From: Buchnera aphidicola (Aphis fabae)
GTDB lineage: Bacteria > Pseudomonadota > Gammaproteobacteria > Enterobacterales > Enterobacteriaceae
Assembly: GCF_009069125.1 (NCBI RefSeq)
Contig: NZ_CP042427.1
Location: forward strand, 372,001-436,000
Direction: 5' to 3'
Length of the DNA stretch: 64,000 bases
The translations under genes were made by a program, and so were the position numbers. The notes below the pieces were generated by a model. It was given only the letters and a program-made list of their open reading frames with translations. It was not told the origin of the DNA and searched no databases. Below, in pieces: positions 44,665 to 58,960 of this stretch (position 1 is the stretch's first letter; each line of letters opens with the position of its first letter).

Positions 44665-44719
44665 AATTGATTCTGAAAAATTTGTGTTTTAATGTATAAT
44701 ATATATGTTAAAATTTTTT

Positions 44720-47152
<2,433 letters not shown>

Positions 47153-47207
47153 TTAATATGTTTCAAAATTAATTATTTTTTACTTTATATTATAGAATTT
47201 TTTTGAG

Positions 47208-48308
47208 TTAACGTTTAAGTAACATTATAACGTAAACAGTTGAAGAATTATTTTCTGGTTCAATTTGTATTGAAGATTGACATTTATTTAAAAATAATAA
47301 AATATTTTTAGTATTAATAGTATTAAGAACATCTAATATATAATAAACATTAATTGATATTTCTATGATTTTATCAAAATATTCAACGTTAAATTTATCT
47401 TCCGCCGTTTCTTCTTCTTGATTGTCAGATATTGTTTTAAGCTCTCCATTTTGAATATTTATTTCAATTCCTGAAAATTTTTCATGTGATAAAATAGAAG
47501 TCCGTAGTAACGATTTTTTTAGTAAATCATGATTAATAATGATAGGTTTTTCTGAGTGATCTAATAAAACACTATTATAATCAGGATATTTTCCTTCAAT
47601 TAATTGAGTGGTAAAAATTAAATTATTTATATGTATTCTTAAATTATTAGTACCAATTAAAATATGTAATAATGTTTCTTTAGTGTTTAGTAATCTTAAC
47701 ATTTCCATTATTCCTTTATTTGGAATAATAATAGAAAAAGAATTTATTTTTTCTTTTAAAATAATATATGACGTTGCTAATCGATATCCATCTGTTGCCA
47801 CATTACGAAGATAGTTTTCTTTTTTTTCAAATAACATGCCATTAAGATAATAACGAATGTCTTGTTTTCCCATTGCAAATTCAGTTTTTATTATCATATT
47901 TTTTAAAATATCTGATGATATATGAAAACTAGAAGTATTATGGAAATTTTGATGATTAGGAAAATTTTCAGGTGGTAAAGTTGATAGTATATAACTACTA
48001 TTTTCAGAAGAAATATATATTTTATTATTTTTTAGTTCTATTTGAACATTTGATGTTTTTGGTAAATTTCGACAAATATTTAATATTTTTTTACCTGAAA
48101 TAGTTGTTTTTCCTGGTGTATGTGCTGTTGATATTTCAATATTTGCAATTATTTCAATCTCTAAATTTGTTGTAGTTAAAGATAATATATTTTTTTTTAT
48201 TTCTATAAGAATATTTTCTAAAATAGGAAATGAAGTATTTTTAACTAATAATCGACTAATTTTTTTTAAATTTTCAACTAAAATATTGTTTTGAATAATA
48301 AATTTCAT
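47208..48308 (-). CDS. dnaN: DNA polymerase III beta sliding clamp
   Basis: Ring-shaped processivity clamp. The 366 residues equal the E. coli length. The N-terminus [20 protein letters not shown] and the C-terminal VYVIMLLKR (E. coli VYVVMPMRL) mark full length; the central DGYRLATS motif is conserved. The C-terminal Met-Pro is Met-Leu here, near the partner-binding pocket. It follows dnaA by four bases in one operon. Confidence 0.97.
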   Translation of the reverse strand: MKFIIQNNILVENLKKISRLLVKNTSFPILENILIEIKKNILSLTTTNLEIEIIANIEISTAHTPGKTTISGKKILNICRNLPKTSNVQIELKNNKIYISSENSSYILSTLPPENFPNHQNFHNTSSFHISSDILKNMIIKTEFAMGKQDIRYYLNGMLFEKKENYLRNVATDGYRLATSYIILKEKINSFSIIIPNKGIMEMLRLLNTKETLLHILIGTNNLRIHINNLIFTTQLIEGKYPDYNSVLLDHSEKPIIINHDLLKKSLLRTSILSHEKFSGIEINIQNGELKTISDNQEEETAEDKFNVEYFDKIIEISINVYYILDVLNTINTKNILLFLNKCQSSIQIEPENNSSTVYVIMLLKR

Positions 48309-48312
48309 AAGA

Positions 48313-49677
48313 TTACACTGATAGAGTCCTAATTAAGTTGGAAAAATCTTCTTTAATATCATTGTTTTCTTCTCGTAATTGTTCAATTTTACGACAAGCA
48401 TGTAATACTGTAGTATGATCTCTTCCGTTAAATGCATCTCCAATTTCTGGTAAACTATGATTAGTCAGTTCTTTTGCCATAGCCATAGCCATTTGTCTTG
48501 GTCTAGCTACTGACCGAGAACGTCTTCTAGATAATAAATCTGAAACTTTAATTTTATAGTATTCTGCAACTGTTTTTTGAATGTTATCAATTGTGATAAG
48601 TTTTGCTTGTAAAGCTAATATATCTCTAAGTGCTTCTCGTACAAATTCAATTGTAATAGTTCTATAAGCAAAACCAGTATTAACAATAATTCTATTTAAA
48701 GCACCTTCTAATTCACGTACATTAGAACATAGACGTTTAGCAATAAAAAAAGCTACTTCATCAGGTAATATAATATTTTTTTCATCAGCTTTTTTTATCA
48801 ATATAGCCACTCTTGTTTCTAATTCTGGTGGGTCTATAGCAACAGTTAAACCCCATCCAAATCTTGATTTTAATCGATCTTCAACACCATTTATTTCTTT
48901 AGGATAACGATCTGAAGTTAATATAATTTGCTGATTTCCTTCTAGAAGAGAATTAAATGTATGAAAAAATTCTTCTTGAGAACGTTCTTTATTTGAAAAA
49001 AACTGAATATCATCAATTAATAATGCATCAACTGAACGATAATGTAGTTTGAATTTTTCAATTGCATTATTTTGTAAAGCTTTTACCATATCTTGAACAA
49101 AACGTTCAGAATGCATATAAATTATTTTCATATTATATTTATATGTTAATATTTCATTTCCAATTGCATGAAGTAAGTGTGTTTTACCTAATCCTGTGCC
49201 ACCATATAAAAATAGTGGATTGTAAGAACTACCGGGATTATGAGCAACTTGAGAAGCTGCAGCACGTGCTAATTGATTAGATTTTCCTTCTATAAAGTTT
49301 TCAAATTTATTTTTTTTATTAATGTTGGAACGATAAGATAACTCATTTAAAATCGGTATTTTATCCCATTTATGTTTTATGTTTATTTTTTTTGAATTAT
49401 TTAAAGTGTTTTTTTTAAATTTTTTTTCTTTAGAATTTTGATATACTTTAAATGTTAATAATGGTGTATTTACACCACAAAAATCTTTTAGTATTGTTTT
49501 AAAAGTAATTAAATATTTTTCTTTTACCCATTCTAATATAAATTGATTAGGAGCATATATTTCTAAAATATTATTATTTAGTTTAGCTTTTAGAGAGCGT
49601 ATCCACATACTAAATTCTGTAGATGGTAGTTCATTTTGTAACCGGTTAAGACACTGTTTCCAAAGACAAAGTGACAC
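48313..49677 (-). CDS. dnaA: Replication initiator DnaA
   Basis: Binds DnaA boxes and opens oriC. I choose GTG 49677, which gives [18 protein letters not shown] and 454 residues; E. coli also starts at GTG and reads MSLSLWQQCLARLQDELP. GGAG lies upstream. An in-frame start at 49689 is a TTG and is rejected. Domain III has Walker [14 protein letters not shown] (near 165) and LLIDDIQFF; domain IV ends with the DNA-binding signature [14 protein letters not shown]. Domain II is short. Confidence 0.97.
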   Translation of the reverse strand: MSLCLWKQCLNRLQNELPSTEFSMWIRSLKAKLNNNILEIYAPNQFILEWVKEKYLITFKTILKDFCGVNTPLLTFKVYQNSKEKKFKKNTLNNSKKINIKHKWDKIPILNELSYRSNINKKNKFENFIEGKSNQLARAAASQVAHNPGSSYNPLFLYGGTGLGKTHLLHAIGNEILTYKYNMKIIYMHSERFVQDMVKALQNNAIEKFKLHYRSVDALLIDDIQFFSNKERSQEEFFHTFNSLLEGNQQIILTSDRYPKEINGVEDRLKSRFGWGLTVAIDPPELETRVAILIKKADEKNIILPDEVAFFIAKRLCSNVRELEGALNRIIVNTGFAYRTITIEFVREALRDILALQAKLITIDNIQKTVAEYYKIKVSDLLSRRRSRSVARPRQMAMAMAKELTNHSLPEIGDAFNGRDHTTVLHACRKIEQLREENNDIKEDFSNLIRTLSV

Positions 49678-49985
49678 GGTAGACTCCAAGCGAACAAAAT
49701 TAAATACAATTGAAGTTTAAATTTTTTTATATAAAAGAATTATATAAAATTATATTTTTACATTGAAAGTTATACAATTTAAGATAGGTAAGTATAACGA
49801 AAAGATTTCATGTATTTTTTAAATATTTTTATTTGATAAAATTATTTTTAGCTATATTTTATTTTTAAAAATAATAAAGTAATAGTTTATTTTTAAAATA
49901 AATTTATTTTTAAGAAAATATTTTCTTATATTTTATACTTAACTAATTATAGAATCTTATTAATTTTATTTAGGTAAATATCAAA
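49678..49985. other. Divergent dnaA / rpmH intergenic region
   Basis: About 308 bases, nearly all A/T. It must hold promoters for both directions, but I see no -35/-10 pair strong enough to name. A perfect 16-bp palindrome AAGAAAATATTTTCTT is at 49912-49927. I found no good DnaA box here, unlike at oriC. Confidence 0.5.
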
Positions 49986-50129
49986 ATGAAACGAACTTTT
50001 CAACCATCAATATTAAAGCGTAATCGTTCACATGGATTTAGAATTCGAATGGCAACTAAAAATGGTCGTTATATTTTATCACGTAGACGTGCTAAATTAA
50101 GATCTCGTTTGAGTGTTTCTAGTAAATAA
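49986..50129 (+). CDS. rpmH: 50S ribosomal protein L34
   Basis: Small basic ribosomal protein of 47 residues (E. coli 46): [19 protein letters not shown], then [19 protein letters not shown]. The core KRxRxHGFRxRMxTxxGRxVLxxRRxKGRxxL pattern of the family is kept, with Ala-Lys-Leu in place of the usual Ala-Lys-Gly. TAGGTAAAT lies before ATG 49986. It heads the rpmH-rnpA-yidD-yidC-mnmE string in E. coli order. Confidence 0.98.
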   Translation: MKRTFQPSILKRNRSHGFRIRMATKNGRYILSRRRAKLRSRLSVSSK

Positions 50130-50139
50130 TAGGTTTAGT

Positions 50140-50487
50140 ATGGTGTTAAATTATTTTTTTAAAAAAAAATCAAGATTATTAAAATCTATAAATTTTAAAT
50201 ATGTTTTTAAGAAATATTATATTCAAAAAAAGTTTGAATTAATTATTTTAGGACGTCCTAATTTATTGGGATATCCTAGATTAGGTATTAGCATATCTAA
50301 AAAAAATATAAAATATGCATATAAGCGTAATATAATTAAAAGATTAATTCGAGAAACTTTTCGTTTATTACAACATAAATTAACTTCTATGGATTTTATA
50401 GTAGTCGTTAAAAAAAATATTATTTTTTTAAACAATAAAAATATAATTAATATATTGGAGAATTTATGGTTAAATTATCAACAATAG
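50140..50487 (+). CDS. rnpA: Ribonuclease P protein component
   Basis: Protein cofactor of RNase P, which matures tRNA 5' ends. ATG 50140 (MVLNYFFKKKSRLLKS) gives 115 residues (E. coli 119), with AGG upstream; a longer reading from 50113 overlaps rpmH and is rejected. The RNR signature is AYKRNIIKRLIRETFR (about 56-71). It begins 10 bases after rpmH and overlaps yidD by 22 bases. Confidence 0.96.
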   Translation: MVLNYFFKKKSRLLKSINFKYVFKKYYIQKKFELIILGRPNLLGYPRLGISISKKNIKYAYKRNIIKRLIRETFRLLQHKLTSMDFIVVVKKNIIFLNNKNIINILENLWLNYQQ

Positions 50488-50723
50488 TTGTATGGTTTTT
50501 AAGTTTTTTTGTTTTAATTTATCAGTACTGTATTAGTCCTTTTATGCGATCAAATTGTCGTTTTTACCCAACTTGTTCAACATATATGCTATTATCTTTA
50601 CGTAAATTTGGTGTAATTAAAGGTATAGTATTGACAATTTTTCGTTTATTTAAGTGTAATCCATTATATTCAGATAGATGTAATTTAATATCTTTAAATA
50701 TGAAAGATAAAAGCGAATATTAA
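50466..50723 (+). CDS. yidD: Membrane protein insertion efficiency factor YidD
   Basis: Small membrane-associated protein that helps YidC insert proteins. The 85 residues equal E. coli. An N-terminal hydrophobic helix is followed by the family core YQYCISPFMRSNCRFYPTCS with conserved cysteines. It starts inside rnpA, and yidC begins two bases after its stop, so all three are translationally linked. Confidence 0.96.
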   Translation: MVKLSTIVVWFLSFFVLIYQYCISPFMRSNCRFYPTCSTYMLLSLRKFGVIKGIVLTIFRLFKCNPLYSDRCNLISLNMKDKSEY

Positions 50724-50725
50724 TT

Positions 50726-52321
50726 ATGGAAGTACAGCGTAATTTTTTTATTTTTGCCTTTTTATTTGTTTCTTTTTTACTTTGGCAAGAATGGCAAAAT
50801 CAAGCATTTTTAAATATTCATATAAATGAACAAAGTAGTATTGGTTTAGAACCTGAAAAGAAAGATTATCAAAATCAAATTATTATTAAAAATGATGTAG
50901 TTCGTTTAGTTGTAAACATGCGCGGAGGAGATATAGAAGAAGCTAGTTTATTAGCTTATAAAGATAAATTAAATTCTTCTAAACCACTAAAGTTATTAGA
51001 AACAGCATCAGATTTTATTTATCAAGCACAAAGTGGATTAATTGGAAAAGATGGACCAGATAATGCAGAAAATTATAATAGACCACTCTATCATGCAAAA
51101 AAGAATTTTTTTGAATTAGAAAATAATAAAAAAGAATTACGTGTACCAATAAGTTTTATTAAAAATAATAATATTATTTATACTAAAACTTTTATTCTTA
51201 AACCAGGTAAATATGATGTACAAATAGAATATCATATAAATAATCTTAGCAATAATAATTTGCAACTTCGTATGTTTGGACAGTTAAAACAAACGATCAA
51301 ACTTCCTAAGAAACGTGATATTTATAGTGGTAACTTTGCTTTACAGACATTTCGAGGAGCTGCATATTCAAGCACTGATACAAAATATGAAAAATATAAG
51401 TTTGATGATATTTCTAAAAATCAACAATTACATATTTTCACTAAAAGTGGTTGGATCGCAATGTTACAGCAATATTTTTCTGTAGCTTGGATACCTGAAG
51501 AAGATATAAATTTAAATACTATTTATACATCTTATATAAATCATAATATTGCTACTATTGGATATAAATCTGCTTTTTTTAATGTTCCTTCAAATTCTCA
51601 ATCTATTATAAAATCAAAGTTATGGATAGGCCCAGCAATACAAAAAGATATGGCATTAGTTGCTCCAAATTTAGATTTAACAGTAGATTATGGATGGCTT
51701 TGGTTTTTATCTCAACCATTATTTAAATTATTAAGTATTTTATATAATATTATAGGAAACTGGGGTTTTTCTATTATTTTAATTACATTTATTATGAAAG
51801 CTGTTACTTATCCTTTAACGAAAGCACAATATATTTCTATGGCTAAGATGAGAAAATTGCAACCTAAAATTAATGAAATAAAAAAAAATTTTGGGAACAA
51901 CAAACAGCGTATGAGTCAAGAAATGATGAATTTATATAAAAAAGAAAAAATAAATCCATTAGGTGGTTGTTTACCTGTTTTTATACAAATGCCTATTTTT
52001 TTATCACTTTATTATATGTTAATTGGATCTGTTGAACTACGTCATGCTCCTTTTTTATTGTGGATTAAAGATTTATCTGCTCAAGATCCTTATTATGTTT
52101 TACCAATTGTTATGGGTTTTACAATGTTTTTTATTCAAAGTACATCATCTAGTAATATTTCTGATCCATTACAACAAAAAATAATGAATTTTATGCCTAT
52201 TGTTTTTACAGTGTTTTTTTTATGGTTTCCTGCAGGATTAGTTTTATATTATATAGTTAGTAATTTAGTTACTATTATACAACAAAAATTTATTTTATTT
52301 AATTTTAAAAAGAAAGCATGA
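50726..52321 (+). CDS. yidC: Membrane protein insertase YidC
   Basis: Inserts and folds inner-membrane proteins, alone or with Sec. The 531 residues (E. coli 548) have an N-terminal membrane anchor (FFIFAFLFVSFLLWQEW), the large periplasmic domain (about 25-325), and five conserved helices from about 340, including NWGFSIILITFIMKAV and PIFLSLYYMLIGSVELRHAP. The C-terminus is shortened by some residues. The atp subunits a, b and c in this window are classic clients. Confidence 0.97.
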   Translation: MEVQRNFFIFAFLFVSFLLWQEWQNQAFLNIHINEQSSIGLEPEKKDYQNQIIIKNDVVRLVVNMRGGDIEEASLLAYKDKLNSSKPLKLLETASDFIYQAQSGLIGKDGPDNAENYNRPLYHAKKNFFELENNKKELRVPISFIKNNNIIYTKTFILKPGKYDVQIEYHINNLSNNNLQLRMFGQLKQTIKLPKKRDIYSGNFALQTFRGAAYSSTDTKYEKYKFDDISKNQQLHIFTKSGWIAMLQQYFSVAWIPEEDINLNTIYTSYINHNIATIGYKSAFFNVPSNSQSIIKSKLWIGPAIQKDMALVAPNLDLTVDYGWLWFLSQPLFKLLSILYNIIGNWGFSIILITFIMKAVTYPLTKAQYISMAKMRKLQPKINEIKKNFGNNKQRMSQEMMNLYKKEKINPLGGCLPVFIQMPIFLSLYYMLIGSVELRHAPFLLWIKDLSAQDPYYVLPIVMGFTMFFIQSTSSSNISDPLQQKIMNFMPIVFTVFFLWFPAGLVLYYIVSNLVTIIQQKFILFNFKKKA

Positions 52322-52376
52322 AAATAAAAATTTTTATTTAAATTTAAAAAAAATATTCTAGATAAGAAAGTATTTT

Positions 52377-53744
52377 ATGATACAAAATGATACTATTGTT
52401 GCTCAAGTAACTCATCCAGGAAAAAGTGCTGTTGGAATATTACGAATTTCTGGAATTAATGCAAAAGAAGTTGCTATAGAAATTTTAGGTAAAACACCTA
52501 ATCCGAGATTTGCTACTTATACAAAATTTTTAAATAAAAATAAAGAAATTTTAGATCACGGTATATCTTTATGGTTTCCTGCACCTTTTTCATTTACAGG
52601 TGAAGATATATTAGAATTACAATGTCATGGTAGCCCATTTATCATAGATTTATTGATTAAAAGAATTTTATTTATTAAAAACACAAGATTAGCTAAACCA
52701 GGTGAATTTTGTGAACGTGCTTTTTTAAATGGTAAAATTGATTTGGTACAGGCAGAAGCAATAGATGATTTAATTAATTCTGAAACTGAATCTATGGTTA
52801 AAGCTTCATTAAATTCTTTGCAAGGCAATTTTTCACGTGATATAAATAATCTAGTAGAAATACTTACTCAATTTCGTGTTGATATCGAGTCTAGTATAGA
52901 TTTTCCAGAAGAAGAAATTAATTTTAATTTTGATGATATTGTTTCTAATAATTTGAATCAATTAAAAAATCAATTTTTAAAAATAAAAAAAATCATTTCA
53001 GATACAAGTATTATAAGAGAAACTAAAAAAATTATAATTGTTGGGCCTCCTAATGCTGGAAAGTCTAGTTTATTAAATATGTTATCTTCAAGTAATCGAG
53101 CAATTGTCACAAATATTCCTGGAACAACACGTGATCTTCTTTATGAACAGATTAATATCAATGGTTTTTTATGTGAAATTATTGATACTGCAGGTTTTCA
53201 TAATACGCAAGATGAGATTGAAAAAATTGGTATTAATCGAGCTTGGGAAACCCTGAAAACATGTGATCATATTTTATTTGTAATAGATAAAACAATTAAT
53301 CCTAAAAATCAAAAAAAAATATCAAATGATTTTATTAAAAAAATGAATTTTTATAATAATTCTATACAGATAACTTTTGTTTTAAATAAAAATGATTTAT
53401 TAAAAGATGATTTTGGTATTAAAAAAATAGAAGATTGTTATTTTATTAGTATTTCTGCGCTTACAGGTCAAGGAGTCAATATATTAAAAAAACATCTTGT
53501 AAAATCAGAAAAAAATAAAGTAAAAGAAGGATTGTTTTTAGCTAGGAGACGTCATTTACATCAAATTGATTTATCTTATCATGAATTTTTAAAAGCAAAT
53601 AAAAATTGGTTAAAATACAAAAATATTGAATTTTTAGCTGAATCACTCAGTTTAATGAATAAATTAATAGGAGAAATAACTGGTTCTTTTAGTTCAAATG
53701 ATTTATTAAATCGTATTTTTTCTACTTTTTGTATAGGTAAATGA
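52377..53744 (+). CDS. mnmE: tRNA modification GTPase MnmE
   Basis: Works with MnmG on U34 of tRNAs. The 455 residues match E. coli (454). The N-terminal folate-binding domain has [23 protein letters not shown] and [11 protein letters not shown]; the G domain has [12 protein letters not shown] (near 222), DTAGF and NKND; and the protein ends in FCIGK with the conserved cysteine. It is last in the rpmH string; the tRNA-Phe gene follows on the other strand. Confidence 0.98.
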   Translation: MIQNDTIVAQVTHPGKSAVGILRISGINAKEVAIEILGKTPNPRFATYTKFLNKNKEILDHGISLWFPAPFSFTGEDILELQCHGSPFIIDLLIKRILFIKNTRLAKPGEFCERAFLNGKIDLVQAEAIDDLINSETESMVKASLNSLQGNFSRDINNLVEILTQFRVDIESSIDFPEEEINFNFDDIVSNNLNQLKNQFLKIKKIISDTSIIRETKKIIIVGPPNAGKSSLLNMLSSSNRAIVTNIPGTTRDLLYEQININGFLCEIIDTAGFHNTQDEIEKIGINRAWETLKTCDHILFVIDKTINPKNQKKISNDFIKKMNFYNNSIQITFVLNKNDLLKDDFGIKKIEDCYFISISALTGQGVNILKKHLVKSEKNKVKEGLFLARRRHLHQIDLSYHEFLKANKNWLKYKNIEFLAESLSLMNKLIGEITGSFSSNDLLNRIFSTFCIGK

Positions 53745-53763
53745 AGGCAAATGAATTAATTTA

Positions 53764-53836
53764 TGCCCGGAGGCGGAATTGAACCACCGACACGGGGATT
53801 TTCAGTCCCCTGCTCTACCGACTGAGCTATCCGGGC
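53764..53836 (-). tRNA. pheV: tRNA-Phe (GAA)
   Basis: GCCCGGA and TCCGGGC pair, the D-arm is GCTCAGTCGGTAGAGC, the anticodon loop CTGAAAA holds GAA, and the T-arm loop has GGTTCAATTCC. No CCA is encoded. It closely resembles the E. coli phenylalanine tRNA. Confidence 0.97.
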
Positions 53837-53956
53837 ATTTTTTACATTAAATCATCAAAGATAAAACTTTGTCAATACTTTTTTTATAGTAAATCAATTT
53901 CAATTTTCAATTAAAAATTTATTTAATAAAAAAAAAATAATTAAAAATAATTTTTA

Positions 53957-53987
53957 CCCTTGAAAGTTTTCATAAACATCCCTATAT
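53957..53987 (+). promoter_or_regulatory. Sigma-32 heat-shock promoter of groESL
   Basis: CCCTTGAAA (53957-53965) and CCCTATAT (53980-53987) are 14 bases apart, matching the sigma-32 pattern CTTGAAA / CCCCATnT and the E. coli groE promoter base for base at most positions. GC islands like these stand out in this background. The factor itself (rpoH) is retained at 60196. Confidence 0.9.
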
Positions 53988-54072
53988 TTAATATTAAAGA
54001 TAAAACATTAAATTTTTATAAATAAAACATAAAATAACAATTAAACAGGATTATTCACAGGAGTATTATCAT

Positions 54073-54363
54073 ATGAAAATTCGTCCATTGCATGATCGTT
54101 TACTTGTAAAACGTCAAGAAGCAGAATCAAAATCTGCTGGTGGTATTGTTCTTACAGGTTCTGCTGCTGGAAAATCAAACCGAGGTACGGTTGTGGCAGT
54201 GGGTAACGGTCGTGTTCTAGATAATGGAGAAATTAAACCATTAGATGTTAAAATCGGAGATATTGTAATTTTTAATGAAGGTTATGGTGCAAAAACAGAA
54301 AAAATTGATAATGAAGAATTATTAATTTTAACTGAAAGTGACATTTTAGCAATTGTTGAATAG
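54073..54363 (+). CDS. groES: Co-chaperonin GroES
   Basis: Heptameric lid of the GroEL chamber. The 96 residues match E. coli (97): [16 protein letters not shown] at the start, the mobile loop [16 protein letters not shown] (about 23-38) and the closing ESDILAIVE. Ribosome site AGGAG lies before ATG 54073. It is cotranscribed with groEL (gap 50 bases). Confidence 0.99.
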   Translation: MKIRPLHDRLLVKRQEAESKSAGGIVLTGSAAGKSNRGTVVAVGNGRVLDNGEIKPLDVKIGDIVIFNEGYGAKTEKIDNEELLILTESDILAIVE

Positions 54364-54401
54364 TAAACTATGCTATAAATCCATAAAAAAAATATATTTA
54401 A

Positions 54402-56060
<1,659 letters not shown>

Positions 56061-56102
56061 AAATTTTTTAGTTAATCATTATTCAAATTAATTTAAAGAT
56101 TT

Positions 56103-56131
56103 CTTTCCTCAGATATATTTTCTGAGGAAAG
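56103..56131 (+). terminator. Terminator of the groESL operon
   Basis: CTTTCCTCAGA (56103-56113) and TCTGAGGAAAG (56121-56131) pair perfectly over 11 bp with a 7-base loop, 42 bases after groEL. The tail is moderately T-rich. Confidence 0.85.
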
Positions 56132-56400
56132 GATTTGTTGTTTATAAAATAAAAAATAAAAATTAAATTATTAGTTTTAAAGATATTAATAAATTTTAAA
56201 TTAAAAAATTAATATAAGGTTTTTAATTTTCAAATCAATAGCTCATTTTCATTTTTAAAAATGAAACTCATTTGCTTAATAATTTTAAAAAATTTTTAGA
56301 ATAGTTTTTTTAAACTTTTCTTAAGTATTTAATATTATGTACTAAAATTTTATTATTCACTAGAAATTAAATATTTAATATTATTTTTATAGAGGTTTTG
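56132..56400. other. Intergenic region groEL-efp with a 20-bp palindrome
   Basis: No gene or recognisable relic. A perfect palindrome TTTCATTTTTAAAAATGAAA lies at 56247-56266. In E. coli several genes including epmB sit between groEL and efp; I tried to read epmB remnants on either strand and saw none. The efp promoter must lie here, but no clear boxes stand out. Confidence 0.5.
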
Positions 56401-56967
56401 ATGAGAGTATATCAAAGTAATAATTTTCGTATTGGTCATAAAATTATTTTCGAAAAAGAACCGTATTTAATAGAGTCTAGTGAATTTGTAAAACCTGGAA
56501 AAGGTCAGGCTTTTGTTCGTGTTAAATTAAGAAGATTATTAACCAATCAACTAATAGAAAAAACTTTTAAATCAACTGATTCATTAGAAATAGCTGATAT
56601 TTCAGAGTATAAATTATCTTATTTATATAATGATGGTAATTTTTGGTATTTTATTAATAATAATACTTTTGAAGATTTATCAGTAGAAAAAAAAATTATT
56701 GGTTTAAATAGAAAATGGTTATTAGAACAAGATACATGTATTATTACATTTTGGAATAATAAAGCAATTTCTGTTACACCTAATATTTTTGTAGAATTAA
56801 AAGTAGTAGATACAGAATCAACTTTAAAGGGTGATACTATTAATGCGAGCACTAAATTAGCAAAATTGAATACGGGGGCAATTGTTAAAGTTCCACTATT
56901 TGTACAAGTTGGATCTTTAATTAAAGTAGATACACGATCTGGTGAGTATGTAGCTAGAGTTAAATAA
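56401..56967 (+). CDS. efp: Elongation factor P
   Basis: Relieves ribosome stalling at proline runs. ATG 56401 gives 188 residues as in E. coli ([12 protein letters not shown]). Lys34 in [10 protein letters not shown], the site beta-lysylated by EpmA (encoded at 10899-11873), is kept. The C-terminal OB folds end in [18 protein letters not shown] lies just upstream. It converges on dnaC with seven bases between stop codons. Confidence 0.98.
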   Translation: MRVYQSNNFRIGHKIIFEKEPYLIESSEFVKPGKGQAFVRVKLRRLLTNQLIEKTFKSTDSLEIADISEYKLSYLYNDGNFWYFINNNTFEDLSVEKKIIGLNRKWLLEQDTCIITFWNNKAISVTPNIFVELKVVDTESTLKGDTINASTKLAKLNTGAIVKVPLFVQVGSLIKVDTRSGEYVARVK

Positions 56968-56974
56968 AATTTAA

Positions 56975-57715
56975 TTAGTACTCATTACCTTTTACATATT
57001 GTCTATAGCTTTCCCATTCAAAAGTTAACCATAAACTATTTCCTAATCTCATTCTATCAATTACTCTTTCGCCTAATAAACTTTTCATACCTTTATGATC
57101 TAAGTTAGATAACATACCAGTAGATCGTTTTGATGATGATCGTCTATCAACTATTTGGTTAATAATGACTTTTTCATATCTAGATTCAGTTTGCATTCCA
57201 ATTTCATCAATCATTAACAAATCAACACTACTTAGATTATGTAATAAGTTTTCTTCAGTAATATTACTGGTACCACTAAATGTGCCTTTCATATTAGACA
57301 TTAAGTCTGCTACTGTTACAATTAAAATACTTTTTCCATGTAAAATTAAGTAGTTTCCTATAGCTGATGCTAAATGATTTTTACCTGTTCCAGGTCGCCC
57401 TGAAAAAATAAAACTTGCGATATTTTCATGAAATTCTTCAGCATAACGTTTTGCTGCTTTTAGTACCTTTCTTTGTCCTTCATGTTCAATTTTATAATTT
57501 TCAAAGGAACAATTCATATATAATTCACGAATTCCAGATCTCCCTAAAACTCTTTGCATTTTCATTGCTTTGTTTTCACGTAGTATTGATTCAGATGATA
57601 TTCTACCTTGTTCCTGGTTCCAAGCTAATAAATCTTGATCATTTTTAAATTTAGGTTTTATGTTATTAGGCATAATTCGCTGAAGACGTTTAAAAAATTC
57701 GGTATAAAATGTCAT
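56975..57715 (-). CDS. dnaC: Replicative helicase loader DnaC
   Basis: Loads DnaB helicase at the origin and at restart sites. The 246 residues match E. coli (245). Walker A FSGRPGTGKNHLASAIG is near residue 100 (Lys-Asn instead of Lys-Ser/Thr after GTG, as in E. coli DnaC), and LLMIDEIGMQTES is Walker B. The start overlaps the dnaT stop by one base (TAATG). Confidence 0.97.
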   Translation of the reverse strand: MTFYTEFFKRLQRIMPNNIKPKFKNDQDLLAWNQEQGRISSESILRENKAMKMQRVLGRSGIRELYMNCSFENYKIEHEGQRKVLKAAKRYAEEFHENIASFIFSGRPGTGKNHLASAIGNYLILHGKSILIVTVADLMSNMKGTFSGTSNITEENLLHNLSSVDLLMIDEIGMQTESRYEKVIINQIVDRRSSSKRSTGMLSNLDHKGMKSLLGERVIDRMRLGNSLWLTFEWESYRQYVKGNEY

Positions 57716-58209
57716 TATTTACCTCTAAATCCATCAGGTATTTTTTGATCAGGTACTGGTATATAAGTAATATCCTTTTGTTTTTTAAGTAGATTAAAAG
57801 AACGAACTCTTTGTAAGCTTCTTGCTAGTTTTTGTTCCCATTGTACATGATAGAAAAAACAACCTTCAGCTTCCCAATAGGAAATAAAAGCGCTAAGTTC
57901 ATATTTAGATGCTTCTTTTTCTAATATTATTCCCCATAATGCCGCTTTTCTAACAAAATCTTTATCAGGAGTCCATTTAGAATGCATAGAAAATTTTTGT
58001 TTTATTTTTTCTTCTTGTTTTGTGTTTTTGTTTTCAAAATTATATTCAAGATCAAATATTTTTTTTAACACTGATGGAGTTATAACATAGAATAGAATTT
58101 TTTTATTTTTTGATATTGATAAAGTTCCATTTTTCGTTGTTTTTATAATTTGCAAAGGATTTTTACAAAATAAATCTAGATTTATATTTTTGGAGACTAA
58201 AATTTTCAT
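57715..58209 (-). CDS. dnaT: Primosomal protein DnaT
   Basis: Part of the PriA-dependent replication restart complex; it hands over to DnaC. The 164 residues compare with 179 in E. coli. The C-terminal half is well kept: KWTPDKDFVRKAALWGI, SYWEAEGCFFYHVQWEQKLA and IPDGFRGK. The N-terminal half is loosely similar. Translation is coupled to dnaC. yjjA and other E. coli neighbours are gone. Confidence 0.93.
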   Translation of the reverse strand: MKILVSKNINLDLFCKNPLQIIKTTKNGTLSISKNKKILFYVITPSVLKKIFDLEYNFENKNTKQEEKIKQKFSMHSKWTPDKDFVRKAALWGIILEKEASKYELSAFISYWEAEGCFFYHVQWEQKLARSLQRVRSFNLLKKQKDITYIPVPDQKIPDGFRGK

Positions 58210-58241
58210 AAAAATTTTATCCTATTAAATTTATTAATATT

Positions 58242-58829
58242 TTAAGTTTTAGATTTTTTTATTTTAAAAATATAAAGATAGCATGCAATTTGATTAGTTA
58301 CTTTTTTTTTATATAAATCGAAATTATGTGATATTATTAAAGGTTGATTTCTTTTTGTTTCTATATAAATTATTGATTTATTTTTTATCCATTTTTTTTT
58401 CTCTAACAAAATAATAGTTTTATCTATTAATTCTTCATTATATGGTGGATCTATAAATATTATATCATATGGTTTTTTTGGTTTTTTTAACCAATTTAAA
58501 GTATTTGTATGTATGATTTCTAGATTAGATATATTTAATTTTTTTATGTTATTTTTCAATGAAATTACATTTTTTTTTTCTATTTCTAATAAAGTAACAA
58601 ATTTAGCATGTCGAGATATAGCTTCTAATCCTAATGCTCCGCTACCTGCAAAACAATCTAAACAACGAGAATTTTGAATATATTTAGAAAGCCAATTAAA
58701 AAGCGTTTCTCTTATTCGATTAGTTGTCGGACGTATATTTAAATTTTCTTTAAAAGATAATTTTCTTCCTTTTAACTTACCTGAAATAATATAAACTTGT
58801 CCTTTTTTTTTAAAAAAAGAATTGTACAT
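58242..58829 (-). CDS. rsmD: 16S rRNA (guanine-966-N2)-methyltransferase
   Basis: Methylates G966 of 16S rRNA. The 195 residues match E. coli (198). IISGKLKGRKLSF at the start, the RPTTNRIRETLFNWL block, the SAM motif CLDCFAGSGALGLEA (near 58), and the catalytic FIDPPYN (near 126) are all typical. It is divergent from ftsY as in E. coli. Confidence 0.96.
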   Translation of the reverse strand: MYNSFFKKKGQVYIISGKLKGRKLSFKENLNIRPTTNRIRETLFNWLSKYIQNSRCLDCFAGSGALGLEAISRHAKFVTLLEIEKKNVISLKNNIKKLNISNLEIIHTNTLNWLKKPKKPYDIIFIDPPYNEELIDKTIILLEKKKWIKNKSIIYIETKRNQPLIISHNFDLYKKKVTNQIACYLYIFKIKKSKT

Positions 58830-58960
58830 TTTATTAGATTATCTATGTTAGTGATATAATTTATTTTATTATTAAATATAATTTAAATAAATATTTAATT
58901 TTGAATTTTTTACAATATAAAGTAAATAGTTTTTACTTTTTTAATTAAGGGGTCAGTTAA

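Noticed and set aside
49678-49985. A second origin or DnaA-regulated promoter upstream of dnaA
   Set aside because: Only box-like strings with two or more mismatches to TTATNCACA were seen, for example TTATACAAT, which is expected by chance in this composition.
56132-56400. epmB relic between groEL and efp
   Set aside because: I read both strands for the radical-SAM cysteine motif and flanking residues and saw nothing alignable.
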